From: Citrifermentans bemidjiense Bem
GTDB taxonomy: Bacteria > Desulfobacterota > Desulfuromonadia > Geobacterales > Geobacteraceae
Length of the DNA stretch: 64,000 nucleotides
Assembly: GCF_000020725.1 (NCBI RefSeq)
Contig: NC_011146.1
Location: 1,058,501 to 1,122,500 of the forward strand
Direction of reading: 5' to 3'
The translations under genes were made by a program, and so were the position numbers. This document shows, piece after piece, positions 34,829 to 47,599 of the stretch. Under the pieces are notes generated by a model that worked only from the letters and a program-made list of their open reading frames with translations, had not been told where the DNA came from and did no database searches. Position 1 is the first letter of the stretch, and each line of letters starts with the position of its first letter.

Positions 34829-34857
34829 TTGACAAGCGCCGTATGCGCTGTTATTTT
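34829..34857 (+). promoter_or_regulatory. Promoter of the str operon (rpsL onward) with a palindrome in its spacer
   Basis: TTGACA (34829-34834), 17-base spacer, TATTTT (34852-34857). The spacer contains the perfect inverted repeat AGCGC-CGTAT-GCGCT (34835-34849). An A/T-rich tract lies upstream. Confidence 0.7.
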
Positions 34858-34914
34858 CGTCGCTTCCGCCGGGAGACCAGCTCCTTTGCGGGAAGAATTG
34901 CGTGAGAGGAATGT

Positions 34915-35286
34915 ATGCCAACTATTAATCAGCTTATTCGTCATGGTCGGGAGTCAAAGGGTGATAAATCCACTGCTCCGGCACTCAGGAGCTGCCCGCA
35001 GAAGAGGGGCGTTTGCACTAGGGTTTACACCACAACCCCGAAGAAACCGAACTCCGCACTCCGTAAGGTGGCGAGGGTAAGGCTTACCAACGGCGTTGAG
35101 GTGACCTCCTACATTCCCGGTGTTGGTCACAACCTCCAGGAGCACTCCGTTGTCCTGATCAGGGGCGGCAGGGTCAAGGACCTTCCGGGTGTTCGTTACC
35201 ACATCGTCCGCGGCACGCTCGACTCCGTCGGCGTCAAGGGTCGGATGAAGAGTCGTTCGAAGTACGGGGCCAAAAGACCCAAGTAA
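34915..35286 (+). CDS. rpsL: 30S ribosomal protein S12
   Basis: A 123-residue decoding-centre protein. [17 protein letters not shown] carries the lysine at residue 43 that corresponds to the streptomycin-sensitive residue in E. coli, and [13 protein letters not shown] carries the second; both look wild type. It is the first gene of a run that continues with few gaps through rplQ, 19 kb away. Confidence 0.98.
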   Translation: MPTINQLIRHGRESKGDKSTAPALRSCPQKRGVCTRVYTTTPKKPNSALRKVARVRLTNGVEVTSYIPGVGHNLQEHSVVLIRGGRVKDLPGVRYHIVRGTLDSVGVKGRMKSRSKYGAKRPK

Positions 35287-35309
35287 CCGATTAAAGTGAG
35301 AGGTTTGAC

Positions 35310-35780
35310 ATGCCAAGAAGAAGAGAAGTAGCCAAGCGGGTAATTCTTCCGGATCCTAAATATGCGGATAGGGTAGTTGCCAAGCTCATCAATATAATCA
35401 TGCTGGACGGCAAGAAGTCGACCGCAGAGAAGGCCCTGTACGGAGCGATGGAAATCGCGGCCGGCAAGGCAGGCGAAGAGCCGGTCAAGGTGCTCAAGAA
35501 GTGCCTGGACAACATCAAGCCGATGCTCGAAGTCAAGTCCCGCAGGGTCGGCGGTTCGACCTACCAGGTTCCGGTCGAAGTGCGCCCCGAGCGCCGCGTC
35601 TCCCTGGCAATGCGCTGGCTGGTGAAGTACTCCAACACCAGGAGCGAGAAGACCGTCACCGACAAGCTGGCCGGTGAGATCCTCGACGCGTACAACAACC
35701 GCGGTTCCGCGGTGAAGAAGCGCGAGGATACCCACAAGATGGCAGAGGCCAACCGCGCCTTCGCCCACTACCGCTGGTAG
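35310..35780 (+). CDS. rpsG: 30S ribosomal protein S7
   Basis: A 156-residue head-assembly protein that contacts the E-site tRNA. It has [20 protein letters not shown], the signature [19 protein letters not shown] and the C-terminal [19 protein letters not shown]. It lies 23 bases after rpsL. In E. coli it is the translational repressor of this operon. Confidence 0.98.
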   Translation: MPRRREVAKRVILPDPKYADRVVAKLINIIMLDGKKSTAEKALYGAMEIAAGKAGEEPVKVLKKCLDNIKPMLEVKSRRVGGSTYQVPVEVRPERRVSLAMRWLVKYSNTRSEKTVTDKLAGEILDAYNNRGSAVKKREDTHKMAEANRAFAHYRW

Positions 35781-35831
35781 TTTTCGGCGGCACACATTAA
35801 GGGTTAGAGAGCAACTCGAAGGAGATTGTAA

Positions 35832-37910
35832 GTGGCACGTCAGGTTTCGTTGGAAATGACCCGTAATATCGGGATCATGGCTCACATAGATGCAGGGAAG
35901 ACCACCACCACGGAGCGTATCCTCTACTACACCGGTGTTTCCCACAAGATCGGCGAAGTCCACGACGGCGCCGCTACCATGGACTGGATGGAGCAGGAGC
36001 AGGAGCGTGGCATCACCATCACCTCCGCTGCTACCACCTGCAACTGGAGAGACCATCGCATTAACATCATCGACACCCCGGGTCACGTCGACTTCACCAT
36101 CGAGGTCGAGCGCTCCCTGCGTGTTCTGGACGGCGCTGTCGCCGTGTTCTGCTCGGTCGGTGGCGTAGAACCCCAGTCCGAGACCGTCTGGCGCCAGGCT
36201 GACAAGTACCGCGTTCCCCGCATCGCGTTCATCAACAAGATGGACCGCGTGGGCGCAGACTTCTTCCGCGGCATCGCCATGATCAAGGATCGGCTTAAGG
36301 CGAACCCTGTTCCGCTGCAGATCCCGATCGGGAGCGAAGAGAACTACAAGGGCCTCGTCGACCTCATCGAGATGAAGGGCATCGTCTTCAACGACGAGAG
36401 CATGGGCGCTACTTTCGACACCATCGAGATCCCGGCCGACCTGCTCGAGCAGGCTCAGGAGTACCGCGAGGCGCTGATCGAGGAAGTTTCTTCCCACGAC
36501 GACGTGCTGATGGAGAAGTACCTGGGCGGCGAAGAGATCAGCAACGCCGAACTGAAGGCGGCCATCCGCCAGGCTACCCTCGACATCAAGATCTGCCCGG
36601 TCATCTGCGGTTCCGCATTCAAAAACAAGGGCGTGCAGCACCTCTTGGACGCCGTCCTCGACTACATGCCGGCTCCGACCGACATCCCCGCTATCCAGGG
36701 TGTCGACGCCAACACCGACGCGCCGATCGAGCGTCATGCTTCCGACTCCGAGCCGTTCGCTGCTCTGGGCTTCAAGATCATGACCGACCCGTTCGTAGGC
36801 CAGCTCTGCTTCTTCCGCGTCTACTCCGGCGTGATCCAGTCCGGCTCCTACGTGTACAACGCCACCAAGGGCAAGCGCGAGAGGATCGGCCGCATCCTGA
36901 AGATGCACGCCAACAAGCGTGAAGAGATCAAGGAAGTCTACGCCGGCGACATCGCCGCCGCGGTAGGCCTGAAATACACCACCACGGGCGACACGCTCTG
37001 CGCCGAGGACCATGCGGTTATCCTCGAGTCCATCGAGTTCCCCGAGCCGGTCATCTCCATCGCCATCGAGCCGAAAACCAAGGCCGATCAGGAGAAGCTG
37101 GGCCTCTCGCTCGGCAAGCTCGCTTCCGAGGACCCCTCCTTCCGCGTCAAGACGGACGAGGAGACCGGCCAGACCATCATCTCCGGCATGGGCGAGCTGC
37201 ACCTGGAGATCATCGTCGACCGTCTGTTCCGCGAGTTCAAGGTAGAGGCGAACGTCGGCAAGCCGCAGGTCGCCTACCGCGAGACCATCACCAAGAAGGT
37301 CAAGGCGGAAGGGAAGTTCGTGCGCCAGTCCGGCGGTCGCGGTCAGTTCGGCCACGTCTGGCTTGAGGTCGAGCCGCAGGAAGCAGGGAAGGGCTACGAG
37401 TTCGTCGACGCCATCAAGGGCGGCGTCGTTCCCCGCGAGTACATCCCGGCGGTCGACAAGGGGATCAAGGAAGCGCTGGACAACGGCGTCATGGCCGGCT
37501 TCCCGGTCGTCGACATCAAGGTCACCCTGGTCGACGGTTCCTATCACGAGGTCGACTCCTCCGAGATGGCGTTCAAGATCGCAGGTTCCATGGGCTTCAA
37601 GGAAGGCTGCCAGAAGGCCTCCCCGATCATCCTGGAGCCGATCATGTCGGTGGAAGTCGTGGTTCCGGAGGAGTACATGGGTGACGTCATCGGCGACCTG
37701 AACTCCCGCCGCGGCCGCATCATGGGCATGGAAGGGCGCGCAGGCGCACAGGTGGTCGCATCGATGGTGCCGCTGGCACAGATGTTCGGCTACTCCACCG
37801 ACCTGCGTTCCGCAACCCAGGGTCGTGCAACGTACTCCATGACCTTCGATCATTACGAGCCGGTGCCGAAGTCGGTCGCCGAGGAAATAGTAGCGAAGGT
37901 CAAAGGCTAA
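35832..37910 (+). CDS. fusA: Elongation factor G
   Basis: A 692-residue translocase GTPase. G-motifs [24 protein letters not shown] and [10 protein letters not shown] are intact, and domains II-V follow, including [14 protein letters not shown]. The GTG start at 35832 follows GGAG. It sits between rpsG and tuf copy 2 in the standard order. Confidence 0.98.
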   Translation: MARQVSLEMTRNIGIMAHIDAGKTTTTERILYYTGVSHKIGEVHDGAATMDWMEQEQERGITITSAATTCNWRDHRINIIDTPGHVDFTIEVERSLRVLDGAVAVFCSVGGVEPQSETVWRQADKYRVPRIAFINKMDRVGADFFRGIAMIKDRLKANPVPLQIPIGSEENYKGLVDLIEMKGIVFNDESMGATFDTIEIPADLLEQAQEYREALIEEVSSHDDVLMEKYLGGEEISNAELKAAIRQATLDIKICPVICGSAFKNKGVQHLLDAVLDYMPAPTDIPAIQGVDANTDAPIERHASDSEPFAALGFKIMTDPFVGQLCFFRVYSGVIQSGSYVYNATKGKRERIGRILKMHANKREEIKEVYAGDIAAAVGLKYTTTGDTLCAEDHAVILESIEFPEPVISIAIEPKTKADQEKLGLSLGKLASEDPSFRVKTDEETGQTIISGMGELHLEIIVDRLFREFKVEANVGKPQVAYRETITKKVKAEGKFVRQSGGRGQFGHVWLEVEPQEAGKGYEFVDAIKGGVVPREYIPAVDKGIKEALDNGVMAGFPVVDIKVTLVDGSYHEVDSSEMAFKIAGSMGFKEGCQKASPIILEPIMSVEVVVPEEYMGDVIGDLNSRRGRIMGMEGRAGAQVVASMVPLAQMFGYSTDLRSATQGRATYSMTFDHYEPVPKSVAEEIVAKVKG

Positions 37911-37943
37911 TTATTCAATTTCCCTATCGAGGAGGATTCCGAA

Positions 37944-39134
<1,191 letters not shown>

Positions 39135-39164
39135 GAATAGAAAAAACATACGGTTTTCATCCGG

Positions 39165-39198
39165 TTTCCGGCGGGCCGCTCCTGCGTCCCGCCGGAAA
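39165..39198 (+). promoter_or_regulatory. Hairpin in the rpsJ leader
   Basis: TTTCCGGCGGG (39165-39175) pairs perfectly with CCCGCCGGAAA (39188-39198) in the tuf-rpsJ spacer. There is no T-run after it, so it may be a translational or attenuation element or an RNA-processing site rather than a terminator. Confidence 0.55.
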
Positions 39199-39240
39199 CT
39201 TCGGCTGTAAACTGAAAACTTGTTTCATCACGAGGAAGAG

Positions 39241-39549
<309 letters not shown>

Positions 39550-39570
39550 TACAAGGATAGGAAGTCGACC

Positions 39571-40206
39571 ATGAATAAGGGATTGATTGGGAAAAAGCTG
39601 GGGATGACCCAGATATTCGCCGAAGACGGCAGGCGCATCGCTGTGACCGTCGTCGAGGCTGGGCCGTGCGTCGTCGTCCAGAAGAAGAGCGTGGCAAAGG
39701 ACGGCTACTCCGCCATACAGGTCGGTTTCGGAGCGAAGGACGCCTCCAGGGCGAACGCAGCACAGGTCGGGCACTGCAAAGGCGCCGGCGCCGGCGTGTT
39801 CACCCACTACCGCGAACTGCGCATGGACAACACGGACGCCTACAAATTGGGCGACGTGATCGAGGCTGCGGTTTTCGAGGAAGGCGACCTGGTCGACGTG
39901 ACCGGCACCTCCATCGGTAAGGGCTTTGCCGGCGTCATCAAGCGCTGGGGCTTCAAAGGCGGGCGGTCGAGCCACGGCTCCCGTTTCCACCGCGCCCCGG
40001 GTTCCATCGGCTGCTCCGCGACCCCCTCCAGGGTTTTCAAGAACAAGAAGATGCCGGGCCAGCTCGGTAACGAGAAGGTGACCGTGCAGCGCCTCAAGGT
40101 GGTTCGCGTTGACGCTGCTGACAATCTGATTCTGCTCGGTGGAGCGATCCCCGGTTCCGCCAACGGCGTCGTCCTGATCAAGGACTCCGTCAAGGCGAAG
40201 AAATAA
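39571..40206 (+). CDS. rplC: 50S ribosomal protein L3
   Basis: A 211-residue early-assembly protein close to the peptidyl-transferase centre. It starts [16 protein letters not shown] and carries the long-loop region [21 protein letters not shown]. Gene order S10-L3-L4-L23-L2 is standard. Confidence 0.98.
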   Translation: MNKGLIGKKLGMTQIFAEDGRRIAVTVVEAGPCVVVQKKSVAKDGYSAIQVGFGAKDASRANAAQVGHCKGAGAGVFTHYRELRMDNTDAYKLGDVIEAAVFEEGDLVDVTGTSIGKGFAGVIKRWGFKGGRSSHGSRFHRAPGSIGCSATPSRVFKNKKMPGQLGNEKVTVQRLKVVRVDAADNLILLGGAIPGSANGVVLIKDSVKAKK

Positions 40207-40224
40207 CGGGGGCTGGAGATAGTT

Positions 40225-40848
40225 ATGGCAAAGCTAGACGTATTTGACATCAAGAAAGCAAAGGTCGGTGAGATCGAGCTCGACGACGCAGTCTTCAACG
40301 ACGACGTCCGCGAGTACCTGATCCACGAGGCCGTAAAGATCCAGCTCGCTAACCGCAGGCAGGGTACCGTTGCCGTCAAGAACCGCGCCCTGGTGGCAGG
40401 TTCCGGCAAGAAGCCGTTCAAGCAGAAGGGAACCGGCCAGGCCCGCCAGGGTTGCCGCAGGGCTCCGCAGTACCCGGGCGGCGGCGTAGCCTTCGGTCCG
40501 CAGCCGAAAGACTACAACCTCTCCATGAACAAGAAGGCGAGGAAGGCGGCACTGAGAAGCGCTCTTTCGATGCTCTACAAGAAGGACGCAATCACTGTGG
40601 TAAACAGTCTGGAGCTTCCCTCCATCAAGACAAAGGCATTTGTTGAGGTACTAACTGCTTTTAACCTTGACAAGACGCTCGTTATCACTGATACTGCGAC
40701 TCCCACTTTAGAACTGTCCGCCCGCAATGTGAAACACGTCAAGGTGCTGGGTCCTGAAGGTCTCAATATTTTCGACATTATGAAATACCAGAGCGTCGTC
40801 TTTACCGAGGCAGCCGTTCGTCGTGTTGAAGGAGCATTACAGTCATGA
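40225..40848 (+). CDS. rplD: 50S ribosomal protein L4
   Basis: A 207-residue protein lining the exit tunnel. The tunnel loop [20 protein letters not shown] and [14 protein letters not shown] are present. L4 is the S10-operon repressor in E. coli. The stop overlaps the rplW start by four bases (ATGA). Confidence 0.98.
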
Positions 40849-41129
40849 ACATTTATGACGTCATAAAGAAACCTCTCATCACTGAGAAGACCACGGTTGA
40901 GAAAGACGACAAGAACGTCATCGCTTTCGTGGTGAACGGCGCGGCCAACAAGATAGAGATAAAGGCGGCCGTCGAGAAGCTCTTCAACGCGCAGGTTTCC
41001 GCCGTGAATACCGTCAACGTCGCCGGCAAGACCAAGCGCACCGCCAAGGGCATCGGCAAGCGTTCTAACTGGAAGAAGGCATATGTGACCCTGAAAGAGG
41101 GTTCCAACGTCGATTTCTTCGAAGCATAA
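40845..41129 (+). CDS. rplW: 50S ribosomal protein L23
   Basis: A 94-residue exit-tunnel protein that docks trigger factor and SRP. It has [15 protein letters not shown] and [20 protein letters not shown]. It starts within the rplD stop, so translation is probably coupled. Confidence 0.98.
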
Positions 41130-41152
41130 AAATATCTGTGGGGATTTAGATA

Positions 41153-41977
41153 ATGGCTATAAAAACTTACAAACCTACTTCTCCGGGTAGAAGGGCGCAG
41201 ACCTGCTCGACCTTCGAGGAGATCACTGCCTGCAAGCCCGAGAGGTCCCTCGTCGAGAACCTCAAGAAAAGCGGCGGCAGGAACTCGAACGGCCGCATCA
41301 CTTCCAGGAACGTTGGTGGCGGTCACAAGCAGAAGTACAGGATCATCGACTTCCGCCGTGACAAGACCGAGATTCCGGCGAAGGTCGCCACCATCGAGTA
41401 CGATCCGTGCCGCAGCGCACGCATCGCCCTTTTGAACTACGCCGACGGCGAGAAGCGCTACATCCTGGCTCCTCTCTCCCTGAAAGTGGGTGATACCGTT
41501 ATCTCCAGCGAGCAGGCCGACATCAAGCCTGGCAACGCGCTCCCCATCAGGTGCATCCCGCTGGGTACCATCATCCACAACATCGAGCTGAAGATCGGCA
41601 AAGGCGCACAACTGGCGCGCTCCGCCGGTACCTTCGCGCAGCTGATGGCTAAGGAAGGGAAGTACGGTCAGGTGAAGCTCCCCTCCGGCGAAGTCCGCAT
41701 GATCCTGATGGACTGCAAGGCTACCATCGGCCAGGTGGGCAACGCGGATCACGAGAACGTCTCCATCGGCAAGGCTGGCCGCTCCCGCTGGCTCGGCGTA
41801 CGCCCCCACGTAAGGGGTGTCGCAATGAACCCGGTCGACCACCCGCACGGCGGTGGCGAGGGCAGGACCTCCGGCGGCCGTCATCCGGTAACCCCGTGGG
41901 GCATCCCGACCAAGGGTTACAAGACGCGCACCAACAAGCGGTCCACCCCGTTCATCGTGAAGAAGCGCACCAAATAA
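41153..41977 (+). CDS. rplB: 50S ribosomal protein L2
   Basis: A 274-residue protein essential for subunit joining and peptidyl transfer. It has [19 protein letters not shown] and the highly conserved [20 protein letters not shown] containing the critical His. The tail is basic as usual. Confidence 0.98.
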   Translation: MAIKTYKPTSPGRRAQTCSTFEEITACKPERSLVENLKKSGGRNSNGRITSRNVGGGHKQKYRIIDFRRDKTEIPAKVATIEYDPCRSARIALLNYADGEKRYILAPLSLKVGDTVISSEQADIKPGNALPIRCIPLGTIIHNIELKIGKGAQLARSAGTFAQLMAKEGKYGQVKLPSGEVRMILMDCKATIGQVGNADHENVSIGKAGRSRWLGVRPHVRGVAMNPVDHPHGGGEGRTSGGRHPVTPWGIPTKGYKTRTNKRSTPFIVKKRTK

Positions 41978-42003
41978 ATCATCTGGATAGAGGATTTTAA
42001 AAG

Positions 42004-42285
42004 ATGGCAAGATCTATAAAGAAGGGGCCTTTCGTCGACGGACATCTCGAAGCGAAAGCCCAGGCAGAACAGGCCGGCAGCAAGAAGGTGATCAAGACGT
42101 GGTCCCGCAGGTCCACTATCATCCCTGAGTTCATCGGGCTCACCTTTGCGGTGCACAACGGCAAGAAGTTCATCCCTGTGTTCGTCACCGAGAACATGGT
42201 CGGCCACAAGATGGGCGAGTTCTCACCCACCAGGACCTTCTACGGCCACGCTGCTGACAAGAAGAGCAAGCTCAAGAAGAAGTAA
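42004..42285 (+). CDS. rpsS: 30S ribosomal protein S19
   Basis: A 93-residue head protein: [18 protein letters not shown], then [20 protein letters not shown] and [20 protein letters not shown]. It lies between rplB and rplV as usual. Confidence 0.98.
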
Positions 42286-42306
42286 GGTCCCTAAAGGAGT
42301 TTTGTA

Positions 42307-42642
42307 ATGGAATCATCGGCTAAATTATCCTCTGTCCGCCTCTCTCCGAGAAAGACACGCCTGGTCGTGGATCTCGTCAGGGGCAAGGGCATTCAGACTG
42401 CGCTGAACACTCTGCGTTTCTCACCGCAACCGTCGGCGAAGCTCATCTCGAAGCTCCTCTCCTCTGCCGTGGCCAATGCCGAGCAGAAGGGTTGCTCCGA
42501 TGTGGACAAGCTCTTCGTCAAGACGATTTTCGTCGATGGCGGCGCAGTACTTAAGCGCTTCACCCCCCGCGCCATGGGCCGGGCCAGCAAGATCAGAAAA
42601 CCGACGAGCCACATTACCGTGGTCCTTGCGGAAAAGAAATAA
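42307..42642 (+). CDS. rplV: 50S ribosomal protein L22
   Basis: A 111-residue protein whose loop reaches into the exit tunnel. It has [20 protein letters not shown] and the conserved [27 protein letters not shown] precedes the ATG. Confidence 0.98.
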   Translation: MESSAKLSSVRLSPRKTRLVVDLVRGKGIQTALNTLRFSPQPSAKLISKLLSSAVANAEQKGCSDVDKLFVKTIFVDGGAVLKRFTPRAMGRASKIRKPTSHITVVLAEKK

Positions 42643-42664
42643 GAAACGGGTCGGAGGTGATGTT

Positions 42665-43300
42665 TTGGGTCAGAAAGTAAATCCTATCGGGTTCAGACTC
42701 GGGGTTATTAAAACCTGGGATTCGAAATGGTACGCGGAAAAAGATTATGCAAAGCTTCTTCACGAAGACCTGAAGCTGCGCAATTTCCTTAAAAAAAGGC
42801 TGTATCATTCGGGCGTCTCCAAGATCGAGATCGAGCGCGCTGCGGGCAAGGCGAAGATCAACATCTTCACCGCTCGTCCGGGCCTCATCATCGGTAAGAA
42901 GGGCTCGGAGGTCGAGACTCTGAAGAAGGAGCTGGCCAAGCTCACCGACAAAGAGGTCTACCTTAATATACAGGAAGTCAGGAAGCCCGAGCTGGACGCA
43001 CAGCTCGTCGCCGAGAACGTGGCCATGCAGCTGGAGCGCCGTATCGCGTTCCGCCGTGCCATGAAAAAGAGCGTCACCTCGACGCTCAAGTTCGGCGCCA
43101 AGGGTATCAGGATTACCTGCTCGGGCCGTCTGGGCGGCGCAGAGATGTCCAGGACGGAATGGTACCGCGAGGGAAGGGTGCCGCTGCACACGTTGCGCGC
43201 GGACATCGACTATGGCTTTGCCGAGGCGAAGACCACCTACGGGATCATCGGCGTAAAAGTGCTCCTCTTCAAGGGTGAAGTACTCTCCGCTAAAAAATAG
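42665..43300 (+). CDS. rpsC: 30S ribosomal protein S3
   Basis: A 211-residue protein at the mRNA entry site. It starts [20 protein letters not shown] and has a KH-type segment, [23 protein letters not shown] at 42665 is the start: GGAGG lies seven bases before it and the family amino end fits exactly, although the frame is open much further upstream through rplV. Confidence 0.97.
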   Translation: MGQKVNPIGFRLGVIKTWDSKWYAEKDYAKLLHEDLKLRNFLKKRLYHSGVSKIEIERAAGKAKINIFTARPGLIIGKKGSEVETLKKELAKLTDKEVYLNIQEVRKPELDAQLVAENVAMQLERRIAFRRAMKKSVTSTLKFGAKGIRITCSGRLGGAEMSRTEWYREGRVPLHTLRADIDYGFAEAKTTYGIIGVKVLLFKGEVLSAKK

Positions 43301-43318
43301 GAACAGGAGTTTTTTGCG

Positions 43319-43741
43319 ATGTTAATGCCCAAGAAAGTTAAGTATAGAAAGCAGATGAAGGGGCGCATGACCGGTACTCCGCAGCGCGGCGTCGAGCTCG
43401 CCTTCGGCGACTTCGGCCTGCAGGCTACCGAGTGCGGCTGGCTGGACTCCCGCCAGATCGAAGCGGCCCGTATCGCTATGACCCGTTATATCAAGAGGGG
43501 CGGCAAGATCTGGATCCGCATCTTCCCGGACAAGCCACTCACCTCGAAACCCGCCGAGACCCGTATGGGTAAGGGGAAAGGATCCCCGGACTCATGGGTT
43601 TGCGTCATTAAGCCGGGCAGGATCCTTTACGAGATGGAAGGGGTCACCGAGGAAGTGGCGCGCGAGGCATTCAGGCTCGCGGCGCACAAGCTCCCCGTAG
43701 CCAGCAAGTTCATCACAAGGACGGAAATCAATGAAGGCTAA
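43319..43741 (+). CDS. rplP: 50S ribosomal protein L16
   Basis: A 140-residue protein near the A-site tRNA elbow. It opens [17 protein letters not shown] and has [23 protein letters not shown] at 43319 follows AGGAG by nine bases; the ATG at 43325 is less well placed. Its last 11 bases overlap rpmC. Confidence 0.98.
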   Translation: MLMPKKVKYRKQMKGRMTGTPQRGVELAFGDFGLQATECGWLDSRQIEAARIAMTRYIKRGGKIWIRIFPDKPLTSKPAETRMGKGKGSPDSWVCVIKPGRILYEMEGVTEEVAREAFRLAAHKLPVASKFITRTEINEG

Positions 43742-43919
43742 TGAACTAAAAAACGCGACGGCTGCTGAGCTCGAGGCCAAAGGCACGGAGCTGACCAAGG
43801 AACTCTTCAACGTGAAGTTTCAGCTTCACACCGGGCGGCTGGAAAACACTTCCAAGGTTTCCAACCTGAGGAAGGATATCGCCCGCGTGAAGACCATACT
43901 CCGTGAAAAGAGAGGCTAA
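43731..43919 (+). CDS. rpmC: 50S ribosomal protein L29
   Basis: A 62-residue helical-hairpin protein beside the exit tunnel: [20 protein letters not shown], with [18 protein letters not shown]. It starts inside rplP with an 11-base overlap, so coupling is likely. Confidence 0.96.
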   Translation: MKANELKNATAAELEAKGTELTKELFNVKFQLHTGRLENTSKVSNLRKDIARVKTILREKRG

Positions 43920-43928
43920 GAGATATAT

Positions 43929-44186
43929 ATGAGCGAAAGAGGCAACAGGAAAACTCAGGTCGGTGTGGTCGTCAGCGACAAGATGGACAAGACCGCGGTA
44001 GTGAAGGTCGACCGTCTGGTGAAGCACCCCGTCTACAACAAGTACATCAAGCGCTCCGCCAAGTACAAGGCGCACGACATGGACAATGCCGCCAAGATCG
44101 GCGACCGCGTCCTCATCGTCGAGACGCGTCCGCTTTCCAAGGACAAGCGCTGGAAAATCAGACAGATTATCGAGTCCAAGGGTTAA
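43929..44186 (+). CDS. rpsQ: 30S ribosomal protein S17
   Basis: An 85-residue early-assembly protein: [39 protein letters not shown] and [14 protein letters not shown]. It lies nine bases after rpmC. Confidence 0.98.
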   Translation: MSERGNRKTQVGVVVSDKMDKTAVVKVDRLVKHPVYNKYIKRSAKYKAHDMDNAAKIGDRVLIVETRPLSKDKRWKIRQIIESKG

Positions 44187-44207
44187 GGGCTCGCCGGGAG
44201 TTAAACA

Positions 44208-44576
44208 ATGATTCAGATGCAGACACTATTGGACGTGGCGGACAACTCCGGCGCGAAGAAGCTCTTTTGCATTAAAGTGCTCGGCGGCTCCAAGCGCCGT
44301 TACGCCGGAATTGGCGACATCATCGTCGCTTCCGTGAAGGAAGCTCTCCCCAATTCGAAGGTGAAAAAGGGCGACGTGGTGAAGGCTGTCGTGGTGCGCA
44401 CCGCCAAGGCTGTGGGACGTCCTGACGGCTCCTACATCCGTTTCGACACCAACTCCGGCGTGGTCATCAACAACGCCAAGGAGCCGGTCGGCACTCGTAT
44501 CTTCGGGCCGGTCGCCAGGGAACTTCGCGCCAAGAAGTTCATGAAGATCATATCCCTCGCCCCCGAGGTACTTTAG
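44208..44576 (+). CDS. rplN: 50S ribosomal protein L14
   Basis: A 122-residue intersubunit-bridge protein: [20 protein letters not shown], then [19 protein letters not shown] and [20 protein letters not shown]. It is the first gene of the spc segment. Confidence 0.98.
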
Positions 44577-44598
44577 ACAAGATCCTGGAGAATAAGAG

Positions 44599-44925
44599 AT
44601 GCTGGGCAAAAAATTACATGTTAAGAAAAACGACACCGTCGTGGTCATCGCGGGCAAGGATCGCTCCAAAAGCGGCAAGGTGATCTCCATCCATCCCAAG
44701 AAGGACGGGGTCATCGTCGAAGGGGTCAACGTGGTCAAGCGCCACCAGAAGCCCCGCGGGTCCGAGCAGGGGGGCATCCTGGAGAAGGAAGCTCCGGTGC
44801 ACATCTCCAACGTCATGCTGCTCTGCGGAAAGTGCAACAAGCCGGTCAGGACCAAAACCACCGTACTCGAAGACGGTAAAAAGGCGCGCTGCTGCGTAAA
44901 ATGCGGCGAGTCTTTCGATAAATAG
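44599..44925 (+). CDS. rplX: 50S ribosomal protein L24
   Basis: A 108-residue assembly initiator with a KOW motif ([20 protein letters not shown]). The carboxyl end has a CGKC...CCVKCG cysteine set, a possible zinc-binding tail of the kind seen in some bacterial L24 proteins. Confidence 0.97.
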
Positions 44926-44939
44926 TTTGGAGGATTGCA

Positions 44940-45479
44940 ATGGCACGGCTAGCTGAGCTTTACAATAAAGAGATGGTTCCGGCCCTCATGAAGGACCAGA
45001 ACTACAAGAACATCATGGAAGTCCCCAAGCTGGTGAAGATCGTGGTCAACATGGGCCTCGGCGAAGCGATCCAGAACGTCAAGATCCTGGATTCCGCAGC
45101 CGAAGAGCTCGCCGCCATCACCGGGCAGCGCCCGGTCATCACCAAGGCGAAGAAGTCCATCGCGGGCTTCAAGCTGCGCCAGGGGATGCCTATCGGCTGC
45201 GCCGTGACGTTGCGCCGCGAGAAGATGTACGAGTTCCTCGACCGCCTGGTAAGCGTCTCGCTGCCGCGCGTGCGCGACTTCAAGGGGATCTCCGGCAAGG
45301 CCTTCGACGGCAAGGGTAACTACTCCCTGGGCGTCAAGGAGCAGTTGATCTTCCCCGAGATCGATTACGACAAGGTCGACAAGATCAAGGGTCTCAATAT
45401 CACGATCGTGACCACGGCAAAGACCGACGCTGAGGGGAAAGCCCTGCTCAAGCTGATGGGTCTGCCGTTCAGGAACTAA
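44940..45479 (+). CDS. rplE: 50S ribosomal protein L5
   Basis: A 179-residue 5S rRNA-binding protein: [39 protein letters not shown] and [20 protein letters not shown]. It follows rplX by 14 bases. Confidence 0.98.
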   Translation: MARLAELYNKEMVPALMKDQNYKNIMEVPKLVKIVVNMGLGEAIQNVKILDSAAEELAAITGQRPVITKAKKSIAGFKLRQGMPIGCAVTLRREKMYEFLDRLVSVSLPRVRDFKGISGKAFDGKGNYSLGVKEQLIFPEIDYDKVDKIKGLNITIVTTAKTDAEGKALLKLMGLPFRN

Positions 45480-45499
45480 TACAGGTTTGGAGGAACTCC

Positions 45500-45685
45500 G
45501 TGGCTAAGACATCTATGATCATAAAGGCTCAGAGAGGGAACAAGTTCAAGGTGCGCGAGCGCAATCGCTGCCCTTTGTGCGGCCGCCCCAGAGCTTACTA
45601 CCGGAAATTTGACATGTGCAGGATCTGCCTGAGGAAGCTGTCCAACCTCGGTCAGGTTCCCGGTGTGATAAAGTCCAGTTGGTAA
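45500..45685 (+). CDS. rpsN: 30S ribosomal protein S14, zinc-binding short form
   Basis: A 61-residue S14 with the zinc ribbon CPLCGRP...CRICLR, the short form rather than the 101-residue zinc-free one. The GTG start at 45500 follows GGAGG. The tail [12 protein letters not shown] is typical. Confidence 0.98.
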   Translation: MAKTSMIIKAQRGNKFKVRERNRCPLCGRPRAYYRKFDMCRICLRKLSNLGQVPGVIKSSW

Positions 45686-45719
45686 TAAGATTCCGATTTA
45701 GGAAAGAGGAGTAGTTTGT

Positions 45720-46118
45720 ATGTGCATGACAGATCCAGTTGCCGACATGCTGACCAGAATCAGGAACGCTGGTATGGCAAAGCACCAGAAAGTTGACATT
45801 CCTTCGTCGAACCTCAAGGTGAGCCTCGCCACGGTGCTGCGCGCCGAAGGGTTTATCAAGAACTTCAAGGTGATTGCGGACAACAAGCAGGGGATCCTGC
45901 GGGTTTACCTCAAGTTCATCGACGAGAAGGAACCGGTCATCAACGAGATCAAGAGGATCAGCAAACCGGGCGGCCGGGTCTATGTCAACTCCGACAAGAT
46001 CAAGCAGGTGAAGAACGGACTGGGCGTCGCCATCCTCTCGACTTCGAAGGGGCTGGTAACCGACAAGACCGCCCGTGAAATGGGCATCGGCGGGGAAGTT
46101 CTCTGCACGGTCTGGTAG
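45720..46118 (+). CDS. rpsH: 30S ribosomal protein S8
   Basis: A 132-residue central-domain assembly protein and, in E. coli, repressor of the spc operon. It has [20 protein letters not shown] and the C-terminal [20 protein letters not shown]. The first two codons (Met-Cys) may be skipped in favour of the ATG at 45726. Confidence 0.98.
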   Translation: MCMTDPVADMLTRIRNAGMAKHQKVDIPSSNLKVSLATVLRAEGFIKNFKVIADNKQGILRVYLKFIDEKEPVINEIKRISKPGGRVYVNSDKIKQVKNGLGVAILSTSKGLVTDKTAREMGIGGEVLCTVW

Positions 46119-46142
46119 TCATTTCGCTTTAAGGAGCTTTGC

Positions 46143-46682
46143 ATGTCTAGAATAGGAAAACTTCCCATCGCGATTCCTGCGGGGGTGAAAGTCATATACA
46201 ACGCCCCGGAGATCAAGGTGGAGGGCCCGAAAGGGAAACTCGCCCGCAACATCGGGGAAGGCGTCGCCATCGACGTGACCGCGCAGGCGGTAACGGTGAC
46301 CAGGCACGACGACACCATCAAGTCCCGCTCGGCCCATGGCCTGACTAGGACCCTGATCAACAACATGGTGATCGGCGTCTCTAAAGGGTTCGAGACCCTG
46401 CTCGAGATCAACGGCGTCGGTTACCGCGCCGAGGTGAAGGGCAACGTGCTGAACCTGGCCCTGGGCTTTTCGCACCCGGTCAACTTCGAGCTGCCGACCG
46501 GCATCACGGTCGAGGTCGAGAAGATGACCAAGCTCAAAGTGATGGGGATCGACAAGGAAGTGGTCGGCGAGACCGCCGCCAAGATCCGCGCGTTCCGTCC
46601 GCCCGAGCCGTACAAGGGTAAGGGTGTCAAGTACGCTGACGAAACGATTCTGAGAAAAGCCGGCAAGACCGGTAAAAAATAG
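46143..46682 (+). CDS. rplF: 50S ribosomal protein L6
   Basis: A 179-residue protein near the sarcin-ricin loop, with two related halves: [16 protein letters not shown] and the C-terminal signature [20 protein letters not shown]. It follows rpsH by 24 bases. Confidence 0.98.
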
Positions 46683-46703
46683 CAATTGCTAAGGAGAAGT
46701 GCC

Positions 46704-47072
46704 TTGAGTTCTTTAGCCCAAAAACAGGTAGCTCGTCTTAAGAGACAGACCAGGGTCAGGAAGAAAATTACCGGATCGCCGGCACGCCCGAGACTGAACG
46801 TCTTCAAGAGTGCACGCCACATATACGCTCAGTTGATCGACGACACCACCGGCGCAACCCTCGCCTCGGCCTCCACCCTGGCGGGCGACGTTGCCGAGGG
46901 GCTCAGCTACACCGGCAACGCCGAAGCCGCCGCTAAGGTGGGCGCTGCGATTGCCAAGAAGGCCCTGGAGAAGGAAATCACCGCCGTGGTCTTCGACCGC
47001 AACGGCTTCCTCTACCACGGTAGGATCAAAGCTCTGGCTGACGCCGCACGCGAAAACGGTCTGTCCTTCTAG
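46704..47072 (+). CDS. rplR: 50S ribosomal protein L18
   Basis: A 122-residue 5S rRNA-binding protein: [24 protein letters not shown]-like core, and [20 protein letters not shown] at the end. TTG at 46704 is chosen because AAGGAG lies seven bases before it and it gives the normal amino end; a longer frame from 46686 would place the SD inside the gene. Confidence 0.96.
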   Translation: MSSLAQKQVARLKRQTRVRKKITGSPARPRLNVFKSARHIYAQLIDDTTGATLASASTLAGDVAEGLSYTGNAEAAAKVGAAIAKKALEKEITAVVFDRNGFLYHGRIKALADAARENGLSF

Positions 47073-47093
47073 GGCAGGTAAGGAGGAATTAGT

Positions 47094-47582
47094 TTGCTTA
47101 AGATCAATGCCAGTGAAATGAATCTTACCGATAGGGTCGTCCACATAAGCCGCGTAGCCAAGGTGGTGAAGGGTGGCCGCAGGTTCAGCTTCTCCGCCCT
47201 CGTGGTGGTAGGCGACGGTAACGGCTGCGTGGGCTACGGCCTGGGCAAGGCCAACGAAGTGCCGGAAGCAATCCGCAAAGGGGTCGAGCAGGCCAAGAAG
47301 AACCTGATCAAGGTTCCCATCGTGGCCGGGCAGACCATCCCGTTCGAGATCCTCGGCTGCTTCGGCGCAGGCAAGGTTCTCATGATGCCCGCTTCCCCGG
47401 GTACCGGCGTTATCGCAGGCGGTGCCGCCCGCGCGGTATTCGAGTCGGCAGGCCTGCACAACATCCTTGCCAAGTGCCTGGGCTCCAACAACCCGCACAA
47501 CGTGGTCAAGGCCGCATTCGCGGGTCTCTCCCGTCTCAAGACTGCGGAAGAGCTGATGGCGCGCCGCGGCATCACCGAATAG
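47094..47582 (+). CDS. rpsE: 30S ribosomal protein S5
   Basis: A 162-residue fidelity protein at the mRNA entry: [40 protein letters not shown], and [20 protein letters not shown]. The TTG start follows AAGGAGG. Confidence 0.98.
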   Translation: MLKINASEMNLTDRVVHISRVAKVVKGGRRFSFSALVVVGDGNGCVGYGLGKANEVPEAIRKGVEQAKKNLIKVPIVAGQTIPFEILGCFGAGKVLMMPASPGTGVIAGGAARAVFESAGLHNILAKCLGSNNPHNVVKAAFAGLSRLKTAEELMARRGITE

Positions 47583-47599
47583 CATTTAAGGAGTTGAAC

